Of a DNA stretch of 5,784 bases, positions 1 to 5,005 are shown in pieces. Origin of the DNA: Opitutia bacterium (GTDB lineage Bacteria > Verrucomicrobiota > Verrucomicrobiia > Opitutales > Seribacteraceae); the NCBI GenBank assembly GCA_018646565.1, contig JABGUO010000438.1, positions 1 to 5,784 of the forward strand, given 5' to 3'. The notes under the pieces are model-generated. The model saw only the letters and a list, made by a program, of their open reading frames with translations, was not told the origin of the DNA and searched no databases. Numbering within the stretch: the first letter of the stretch is position 1; each line of letters begins with the position of its first letter. The position numbers were made by a program, and so were the translations under genes.

Positions 1-663
1 ATGCCACCCAAGGGAGATCCTCTTACTTTTAATCAACAGGAACTCATTCGGAAGTGGATTGCGCAGGGAGTCGACTTTAGCAAGTGGGTGGGAGCGGAGG
101 ATGGAATCCGTATCCCCATGGGAGAAAATGGAGATCAGAGGCATGAACTACCTGAGTATCTTAAATTTTACGATCAGTTGGCTTCGGGGCTCAAGCCGAT
201 CAAGATAGATCGATTAATTCAGTTTGATCGAGACTCATTGCTATTGATTCGTCCCATTGGAATCGGAAGTTCATTACTCGAAGTGCGGGTGGTCACAAAA
301 CCCAAAATGATTGATGATCAATTGATCGCACAGTTGATTCCCCTGAAGGACCATATTTGTCACTTGGACCTGAGAGAAACATTAATTACAGACCAGTCCT
401 GCGAGGTTATTTCAAAGTTTAAAAAACTAACTAAGTTGAATATTCGGGACACTCGGATTGGAGACAATGGGATCAAAGAGCTCTTAACATTGCCCAATTT
501 ACAAAGCTTGAATCTTTCGCAAACAAATGTGAGTGATAATGGAATTAACTCCCTGAGCTTACTTGCGAAACTGACTACTTTACACCTTTGGAAAAGTGGA
601 GTGAGTGCGAAGGGGATTTCTCGATTGAGAGAGAGGAAACCATTAGTAGAAATTAGTTTTTAA
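1..663 (+). CDS. Planctomycete-type c-type cytochrome domain / leucine-rich repeat protein (3' part, 5' end outside window)
   Basis: This is the C-terminal 220 residues of a larger exported protein. The first residues, MPPKGDPLT followed by an LIRKWIAQG helix, are the end of a planctomycete-type cytochrome c domain (PSCyt1). In that family the Met of the MPPKG motif is expected to be the distal haem ligand, so the ATG at base 1 is an internal codon. The CxxCH haem site and signal peptide must lie upstream of the window. Residues 31-117 form a linker with no recognised fold. Residues 118-213 are four exact 24-residue leucine-rich repeats (starting at 118, 142, 166 and 190) with the pattern xLxxLxLxxTxIxDxGIxxLxxLx, and seven residues follow. 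The gene converges on the propeller gene with only 6 bases between stop codons. The likely role is a periplasmic or membrane-attached electron-transfer or scaffold protein; the substrate is unknown. Family assignment is confident; function is inference. Confidence 0.85.
   Translation: MPPKGDPLTFNQQELIRKWIAQGVDFSKWVGAEDGIRIPMGENGDQRHELPEYLKFYDQLASGLKPIKIDRLIQFDRDSLLLIRPIGIGSSLLEVRVVTKPKMIDDQLIAQLIPLKDHICHLDLRETLITDQSCEVISKFKKLTKLNIRDTRIGDNGIKELLTLPNLQSLNLSQTNVSDNGINSLSLLAKLTTLHLWKSGVSAKGISRLRERKPLVEISF
352..639 (+). repeat. Four tandem 24-residue leucine-rich repeats within the cytochrome/LRR gene
   Basis: Codons 118-141, 142-165, 166-189 and 190-213 encode four 24-residue units in register (bases 352-423, 424-495, 496-567 and 568-639). 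Each unit carries the L-x-L / T-x-(I/V)-x-(D/A)-x-G-I spacing; the first unit lacks the Gly-Ile. The repeats are clear in protein but well diverged in DNA, so this is an old protein repeat and not a recent DNA duplication. This LRR subtype, with its T-x-I-(T/S)-D core, is common in planctomycete and verrucomicrobial exported proteins. Confidence 0.85.
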
Positions 664-669
664 TTTATA

Positions 670-1863
670 CTATTGGGATATTTTCCAAAGGTGTTTGTCG
701 GAGCGTATATACAATCCGTCTCCTGCAAGGGCAGGGGTGGATAGGATTGTTTCCTGCAGGTCAAGTGTGGCAATGACTTTTCCTTCGTCTTCTTCTAATT
801 TAATGATTTGCCCCAATCCGTCTTCATTAAAGAAGTAAAGATGGGAACGAGTCGCTACAGGAGAACCACTGACTGGTCCTTTAATTCTCATGCGCCATAA
901 GATTTCTCCGTTGTCGTTTTTTGCATAAGTTAGGACATTCGCTTTATTAATAACAATAAATCGATCTCCTGAAATAGCAGGACTCCCAGTACCCGGTCCT
1001 AATTTATTATCCTGCCATACCTCTGTGTGTGAATTCCCTCCAGTTCTTGTTTGAAGGGCAGTCAATCCGTTGGAGGGAACTAAAAGTACATCCCCCACCG
1101 GAGTGGATGAGGGAATGCTGGATGCTCCATTCTGGTAACTCCATGATTCTTTACCATTCGTCGGGTTTATCAGAGAGATCCCCTTAGTCGATTGAAGAGC
1201 TACTTTTTGATTTTTCCCAGTGCCCAGTAATACAGGAGATGTCCAATTTGCACCCTTAGGGCGAATATTTCTCCATAATTCTTCGCCGTTTTTTAAATCG
1301 ATTCCAGTAGTGAACGAATCGGCGTCATTTTCAACCTGTGCAATAAGCACTCCCCTTGAAATGAGGGGCGAAGAAGACATGCCTAGCCCGTTGGCGGCAT
1401 TGGGGAAGTCATACGTTAATCCTCTCAGCCAAAGAAGATCTCCATTCAAATCTACACAAAAAATATCGTTTGAAGAAAACTGGGCAACTACTACTTCTCG
1501 ATCGCTTACCATTGTGGGGGCAGCTACGCATGTTTTTTCATGGCAAATCGTACGGCCCGTCGCTTTGAATTTTCTTTCCCAAATTAAATTCCCCTCGTTC
1601 TGGGAAAAGCAGAGTATGTGTAATGTTTCTTGCTTGGGTCCACTGGATGCAGTCAGAAAAATCTTTCCATCCACTAAAATGGGACTGGATAATCCACGCC
1701 CGGGCAGTTCTGACTTCCATGAATTTTTATTTTTTACAGACAATTGAGTAATCGAAGTAATCGAAGTTCCCCCATTTCCTAAGGATCCACGAAATTGTAA
1801 CCAATCTGCATTTAGAAATAAAGGAGAGAGGAGCGAAATTAAAAGAAGGAACCCGTTTTTCAT
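670..1863 (-). CDS. Exported PQQ-like beta-propeller repeat protein (BamB/quinoprotein-like fold)
   Basis: This is a 397-residue protein with a Sec signal peptide (K2, then hydrophobic residues 5-17, likely cleavage after LNA at 19). The mature start DWLQFRG is the hallmark of an exported propeller family abundant in Planctomycetota and Verrucomicrobiota. About eight PQQ-like blades are visible. They begin with SSP/GSP/STP-type strands near 59, 115, 164, 208, 252, 293, 333 and 375, and many end in a G-x-x-x-W turn (NLIW, DLLW, EELW, KESW, EILW). The block SSNDIFCVDLNGDLLW and the following YDFPNA..LGMSSSP stretch are family-typical. No quinoprotein dehydrogenase active site is evident, so a binding or scaffold role is more likely than enzymatic activity. 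The start is 7 bases after the upstream gene's stop, with no Shine-Dalgarno sequence, which suggests translational re-initiation within an operon. Cys107 and Cys112 could form a disulfide after export. Confidence 0.9.
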   Translation of the reverse strand: MKNGFLLLISLLSPLFLNADWLQFRGSLGNGGTSITSITQLSVKNKNSWKSELPGRGLSSPILVDGKIFLTASSGPKQETLHILCFSQNEGNLIWERKFKATGRTICHEKTCVAAPTMVSDREVVVAQFSSNDIFCVDLNGDLLWLRGLTYDFPNAANGLGMSSSPLISRGVLIAQVENDADSFTTGIDLKNGEELWRNIRPKGANWTSPVLLGTGKNQKVALQSTKGISLINPTNGKESWSYQNGASSIPSSTPVGDVLLVPSNGLTALQTRTGGNSHTEVWQDNKLGPGTGSPAISGDRFIVINKANVLTYAKNDNGEILWRMRIKGPVSGSPVATRSHLYFFNEDGLGQIIKLEEDEGKVIATLDLQETILSTPALAGDGLYIRSDKHLWKISQ

Positions 1864-1870
1864 AACTAAA

Positions 1871-2986
1871 TTATTTGATTATTGAACCGTTCGAATGGAT
1901 CGCCGATCCAGTTCGATCGGTAATGCGGAAGTTAAACTCCCATTGTTTTGTCCAGGACTGAGTTTGTTCATTTTGACAGACCTTTAACAAAATTTCATTC
2001 TCACCTTCCTGTAATTTACCTTCGATTATAAACTGATCAATTCGAGTTTTGCCACGATGATATTCATCTCGTGAGAATAGAAGTGCACCGTTTACCCACA
2101 TTTTCCAGGCATTCTTCGAACCAATACGAAAATGGGCAGACTGTGCGGATTCTGAATGAAATGTTGTTTTTGCATAGGCACATACCTCCTTCAGTTCGCC
2201 ATATTTTTGATTAATATCAACCAGGCCCAATTCGTCTTGAGTGGAAAACTTTTCCCATTTCACAATCCCATCCTTATTTTTGTGTTGTTCAGTCAGACCT
2301 TTTTCACTTTCAGGACCATATTCTACAGAAAAACCTTTCCGTTCGGAATTATCAAATGGACCCATTAACTGCCATTCTGGTAATAGCCCCATTAATTGAA
2401 TCAAATTTATTTTTTCTCCTGCTTCTTCGAGCTCCCGACTCGCTTCTTTAATTTGTTCCACCTCTCTTGCTTGCATTAATGCTCTACGGTATAACTTGAT
2501 TGCTTTTGGTTTCGTGCTGGAATTCTTTGCCTCGTTGAGGATCAATTCCACCGCCTTTTGCCTGAGTACTGGTGCGGGATCATTAATGAAAGAAGGAATT
2601 AATTGATTGGCCTTCGACGGTTGTTCGGATTGAAGGATTTGAAATGCCATTTCCCTCGCCCCGCCCTCGTTCGAGTAGTCCTGCAAGAAAACGATGATTT
2701 TTTCAATGGGGAGTTGTGTGGCGTTTTGCTCGCATATTTTTTCGATTGCCGCCCGAATCCAATTATCACCTAAATTGTTGGCTCGATTCATCGCATCTAA
2801 TAACTGAGGTATTGCAGAGGGAGGGAAATTCGAAACTAGTGGCCACGCTTTCATCGCCTCTTGGTTTCCCTCTCCTTGACTTTTAATAGCAACCAAAGAT
2901 TGAATTAAATTAGTGGAAGTGGGGGAACTATAGACAGAAAGTTTCACCCCAAAAAGGCAGCATATAATAGAAAGAAGTTTTATCAT
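1871..2986 (-). CDS. Exported HEAT-like repeat / jelly-roll (PA14 or GH2-like) domain protein, function unknown
   Basis: This is a 371-residue protein with an N-terminal signal peptide (K3, hydrophobic to about 14, likely cleavage near 20). There is no good lipobox despite Cys9-Cys10. Residues 25-190 are alpha-helical with HEAT-like units, for example IPQLLDAM at 59 and LIPSFINDPAPVLRQKAVELIL at 129-150, followed by a charged helix at 160-192. Residues 203-357 form a beta-rich domain opening with W-x-L-M-GPFDN. It contains NAWKMWVNG (292-300), SRDEYHRG (305-312) and LLKVCQNEQ (333-341), which resembles the galactose-binding/jelly-roll modules that precede or accompany carbohydrate-active enzymes. 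From memory, this architecture recurs in PVC bacteria beside PQQ-like propeller genes, as here. It is the first gene of a probable two-gene operon. A carbohydrate- or matrix-binding role is inference; no catalytic residues are recognisable. Confidence 0.8.
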   Translation of the reverse strand: MIKLLSIICCLFGVKLSVYSSPTSTNLIQSLVAIKSQGEGNQEAMKAWPLVSNFPPSAIPQLLDAMNRANNLGDNWIRAAIEKICEQNATQLPIEKIIVFLQDYSNEGGAREMAFQILQSEQPSKANQLIPSFINDPAPVLRQKAVELILNEAKNSSTKPKAIKLYRRALMQAREVEQIKEASRELEEAGEKINLIQLMGLLPEWQLMGPFDNSERKGFSVEYGPESEKGLTEQHKNKDGIVKWEKFSTQDELGLVDINQKYGELKEVCAYAKTTFHSESAQSAHFRIGSKNAWKMWVNGALLFSRDEYHRGKTRIDQFIIEGKLQEGENEILLKVCQNEQTQSWTKQWEFNFRITDRTGSAIHSNGSIIK

Positions 2987-2988
2987 TA

Positions 2989-2994
2989 CTCCCT
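2989..2994 (-). promoter_or_regulatory. Shine-Dalgarno-like site of the HEAT/jelly-roll gene, unusually close to its ATG
   Basis: Read on the minus strand, AGGGAG stands only two bases before the ATG at 2986, which is closer than the usual 5-9 bases. The start is still preferred because it is the only one giving a signal peptide; the next in-frame Met (45) would remove it. Confidence 0.45.
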
Positions 2995-3008
2995 ACTTTT
3001 TAAAAAGT
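2995..3008. repeat. 14-base perfect palindrome
   Basis: ACTTTTTAAAAAGT reads identically on both strands and does not extend further. It lies just upstream of the HEAT/jelly-roll start codon, with its end touching the Shine-Dalgarno-like region. It could be an operator, or simply a chance product of T and A runs. Confidence 0.6.
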
Positions 3009-3026
3009 TTACTCTTTTCGCAAAAG

Positions 3027-3051
3027 AAAAATAGAGGGCGACTCTCTTTTT
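3027..3051. repeat. Imperfect inverted repeat, 10-base arms with a 5-base loop
   Basis: The left arm AAAAATAGAG (3027-3036) and right arm CTCTCTTTTT (3042-3051) pair at nine of ten positions around the loop GGCGA. In plus-strand RNA it resembles a terminator or attenuator, because the stem ends in a U run. No gene precedes it on that strand, so it would sit in the esterase leader if transcription starts upstream of it. Otherwise it may be a protein-binding dyad. Confidence 0.5.
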
Positions 3052-3060
3052 GTTTTGCAT

Positions 3061-3072
3061 AGTTGATCAACT
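3061..3072. promoter_or_regulatory. 12-base perfect palindrome, candidate operator upstream of the esterase gene
   Basis: AGTTGATCAACT is an exact dyad centred 23-24 bases before the esterase ATG and 10 bases before its Shine-Dalgarno-like site. Its position would suit repressor binding near a transcription start. No regulator gene is present in the window, so the binding protein is unknown. Confidence 0.4.
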
Positions 3073-3082
3073 TTCAATGAAC

Positions 3083-3087
3083 AGGAA
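3083..3087 (+). promoter_or_regulatory. Shine-Dalgarno-like site of the esterase gene
   Basis: AGGAA precedes the ATG at 3090 with only two to three bases between them, so the spacing is short. It supports this start, which also gives the signal peptide. An ATG at 3077 is in another frame. Confidence 0.5.
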
Positions 3088-3089
3088 GC

Positions 3090-3974
3090 ATGAAATTGTT
3101 GATACTTCTATTTTTTATTCTTCCCCACTTGGTTATTTGGGGTGACTCAATCGATAGTATTTTGATTTGGCCGGGCGATGCACCGGGAGAAACCAAAGGA
3201 GAAGTGCCTCCCGAAAAAGTAATTCCAGCTAAAAATGCCGATGATGTTCTCCGCATTTCAAATGTATCAAAACCCACTATCACATTTTTTCCTGCCGATC
3301 CCAAAATTGCCAATCAAAGTGCGGTTCTGGTCTGCCCGGGTGGTGCGTATAATATTTTAGCTTATCAACATGAAGGAACGGATGTCTGCAAATGGTTAAA
3401 TTCTTTCGGAGTAACTGCCGTTCTTCTTAAATACCGAGTGCCCCGAAGGAATGAGCGAGAAAAACATGAAGCCCCCCTACAGGATGCCCAAAGGGCAATG
3501 AGGCTCATTCGAAGGGATGCGAAGGAGTTCAATGTGAATCCCAATAAAGTGGGAATTTTGGGTTTCTCTGCGGGAGGGAATTTAGCCGTTATGGCGTCCA
3601 CCGAATTTAAAAAGAAAACCTATCCATTCATCGACTCTGCGGATAAACTTTCTTGTCGTCCGGATTTCTCGTTATTAATTTATCCAGCCTACCTCGTGGA
3701 TCGAAAAGAAAGAAAACAATTATTCCCTGCAATTCAAGTGAGTCCAGAATGTCCGCCTTGTTTTTTTGCACACACTGGAGATGATCATGTTCCCGCAGAA
3801 GGAAGTGCTCTGCTTTATCTGGCTTTGGAACGAGCAGGAGTCATTGGAAACGAGTTACATTTGTATCCATTCGGTGGACATGGTTATGGAATGAACAAGT
3901 CAGGGAAAATGGTCGCCACATGGCCGAGTCGTGCTCAGGATTGGATGAATACAATGGGGTGGCTCAACAAATGA
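3090..3974 (+). CDS. Exported alpha/beta-hydrolase, probable carbohydrate (acetylxylan-type) esterase
   Basis: This is a 294-residue protein with an N-terminal signal peptide (K2, hydrophobic 3-16, cleavage probably near 18-20). The mature N-terminus carries the WPGDAPG motif typical of secreted esterases of the BD-FAE/acetylxylan-esterase-like group. An oxyanion-hole loop CPGGAY lies at 82-87. The conserved APLQDAQRAMRLIR helix (128-141) precedes the nucleophile elbow GFSAGG with Ser160. The acid is Asp231 or Asp232 in TGDDHVP, and the base is His264 in GGHGYG, giving a complete Ser-Asp-His triad. The C-terminal WPSRAQDWM helix also fits the family. The length is normal and nothing is missing. 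The expected role is periplasmic or extracellular removal of acetyl or other acyl groups from polysaccharides; the exact substrate cannot be read from sequence. Its stop codon overlaps the next gene's start (ATGA at 3971), so the two are probably cotranscribed and translationally coupled. Confidence 0.88.
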   Translation: MKLLILLFFILPHLVIWGDSIDSILIWPGDAPGETKGEVPPEKVIPAKNADDVLRISNVSKPTITFFPADPKIANQSAVLVCPGGAYNILAYQHEGTDVCKWLNSFGVTAVLLKYRVPRRNEREKHEAPLQDAQRAMRLIRRDAKEFNVNPNKVGILGFSAGGNLAVMASTEFKKKTYPFIDSADKLSCRPDFSLLIYPAYLVDRKERKQLFPAIQVSPECPPCFFAHTGDDHVPAEGSALLYLALERAGVIGNELHLYPFGGHGYGMNKSGKMVATWPSRAQDWMNTMGWLNK

Positions 3975-5005
3975 ATACACCAGATTCCTTTCACGCCTTA
4001 CGATATCACGAATATGGCAACCCGGTTGAAGTTTTAAAATTAGAAAAAACTTCTCTGCCACCCTGCGGTAATGGCGAGGTAATTATACAAATGCAGGCCT
4101 CTGCTCTTCATCCTTCTGATATTGGACTAATTAATGGTTCTTATGGTTCGCTGCGCGACCTTCCCGCGGTAGGGGGGAGGGAAGGGGTTGGGACTGTCTA
4201 TTCTGTGGGAGAGGGGGTCGACGAGAAGTTGCTTGGCCGTCCAGTTTCTTGTCCTTTTTCTGTCGGCAGTTGGCAGGAGTTTACTAAGGAGAGTGCAGAT
4301 CAACTTATTTTACTTCCCGCACTTGTCCCGTTTGATCAATTAGCACTGTCCCTTTTAAACCCAATGACGGCGTGGCGTTTATTAAATGATTTTGAATACT
4401 TGAAACCAGGTGATTTTATAGTTCAAAATGCGGGAAACTCAGCGGTGGGACTTTCAGTTATTCAATTTGCAGCAAAGCTTGGTGTCAAATGTATCAGTTT
4501 AGTACGTAGTGAAAGTGCACGGGAAAAGCTTTTATCCTTTAGTAAAACAGATGTTTTTTTGGATCAAGATGATGCTGTGGAGGAAATATCCTCTCTGACA
4601 AAAGGCAAAAAATGTTTAATGGCCTTAAATTCAGTTGGGGGAAAAAGTGCCCTTCGTCTCGCAAAATGTCTCTCTCGAGGTGGAGTTCATGTTACCTTTG
4701 GTGCGATGGATGGGGAGCCAATTCGATTCCCAACCCGGAATTTAATTTTTGATGATATTCGATTTGTTGGCTTTTGGCTGGACCGTTGGAAGGAGAGTAG
4801 GGGACTGAATGACATTCGAAAATCAATCGAGAGTGTGCTCCAACCCCTTGCCTTGATGGAAATTAGGCACCCCGTTGATTCAATTTTTAATTTAAATGAA
4901 TTTGAACAGGCCTTCTCGCGAAACAGTGAAACTCGCCTCGGCAAGGTTTTATTTGCCCGGGATAAGGAGTCTTTTAAGCAGCCTAAGGATTCAACCGGCG
5001 AGTAA
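3971..5005 (+). CDS. MECR/Etr1-like 2-enoyl thioester reductase (medium-chain dehydrogenase/reductase superfamily)
   Basis: This is a 344-residue cytoplasmic oxidoreductase. Features match mitochondrial MECR/Etr1: YHEYGNPVEVLKLE near the N-terminus, the INGSYG loop with the catalytic-position Tyr58, LPAVGGREGVG (64-74), LNPMTAWRLL (129-138), the nucleotide-binding QNAGNSAVG (152-160), LVR with Arg179 where NADPH-preferring members hold the 2'-phosphate, ALNSVGGKS (218-226) and GFWLDRW (267-273). The zinc ligands of alcohol dehydrogenases are absent. The predicted reaction is NADPH-dependent reduction of trans-2-enoyl-ACP or enoyl-CoA in fatty-acid synthesis. ATG 3971 is chosen over an in-frame ATG at 3920 because it gives the family-typical N-terminus, forms an ATGA overlap with the esterase stop, and is preceded at 8 bases by a G-rich GGGGTGG. 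The gene tail overlaps the convergent amidase gene by 23 bases. A quinone oxidoreductase-type activity is the main alternative. Confidence 0.87.
   Translation: MNTPDSFHALRYHEYGNPVEVLKLEKTSLPPCGNGEVIIQMQASALHPSDIGLINGSYGSLRDLPAVGGREGVGTVYSVGEGVDEKLLGRPVSCPFSVGSWQEFTKESADQLILLPALVPFDQLALSLLNPMTAWRLLNDFEYLKPGDFIVQNAGNSAVGLSVIQFAAKLGVKCISLVRSESAREKLLSFSKTDVFLDQDDAVEEISSLTKGKKCLMALNSVGGKSALRLAKCLSRGGVHVTFGAMDGEPIRFPTRNLIFDDIRFVGFWLDRWKESRGLNDIRKSIESVLQPLALMEIRHPVDSIFNLNEFEQAFSRNSETRLGKVLFARDKESFKQPKDSTGE

Larger units (their letters stand above)
2987..3089. promoter_or_regulatory. Divergent intergenic region with several dyads, expected to hold promoters for both transcription units
   Basis: These 103 bases separate the HEAT/jelly-roll gene (minus) from the esterase gene (plus), so promoters in both directions should lie here. 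The stretch is strongly AT-rich and contains a 14-base perfect palindrome (2995-3008), a CTTTT/AAAAG inverted repeat around CGC (3014-3026), an imperfect hairpin (3027-3051) and a 12-base perfect palindrome (3061-3072). I find no convincing paired -35/-10 sigma70 boxes in either direction. Promoter presence is inferred from gene orientation. Confidence 0.6.

Noticed and set aside
352..639. LRR-coding region considered as a DNA tandem repeat
   Set aside because: The 72-base units are diverged at the nucleotide level; the periodicity is in the protein only.
650..666. AAATTA/TAATTT inverted repeat spanning the stop of the cytochrome/LRR gene, considered as a terminator
   Set aside because: The 6-base stem is entirely A-T, has no GC core and no following U run; it is likely chance in an AT-rich stretch.
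1220..1747. 175-residue open frame on the plus strand
   Set aside because: It lies wholly antisense inside the propeller gene, has no recognisable domain or signal, and the minus-strand protein is a clear family member.
2156..2368. 70-residue plus-strand frame rich in Phe and Ile, resembling a small membrane protein
   Set aside because: It is antisense to the conserved jelly-roll domain; the hydrophobic look follows from AT-rich reverse codons. No convincing ribosome binding site is seen.
3001..3036. Possible sigma70 promoter on the plus strand (TTTACT ... ATAGAG)
   Set aside because: The boxes match the consensus poorly and the region is so AT-rich that partial matches are expected; not strong enough to annotate.
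3074..3601. Two short minus-strand frames (3074-3313 and 3365-3601) within the esterase gene
   Set aside because: Both are shadows opposite conserved esterase sequence and match no family.
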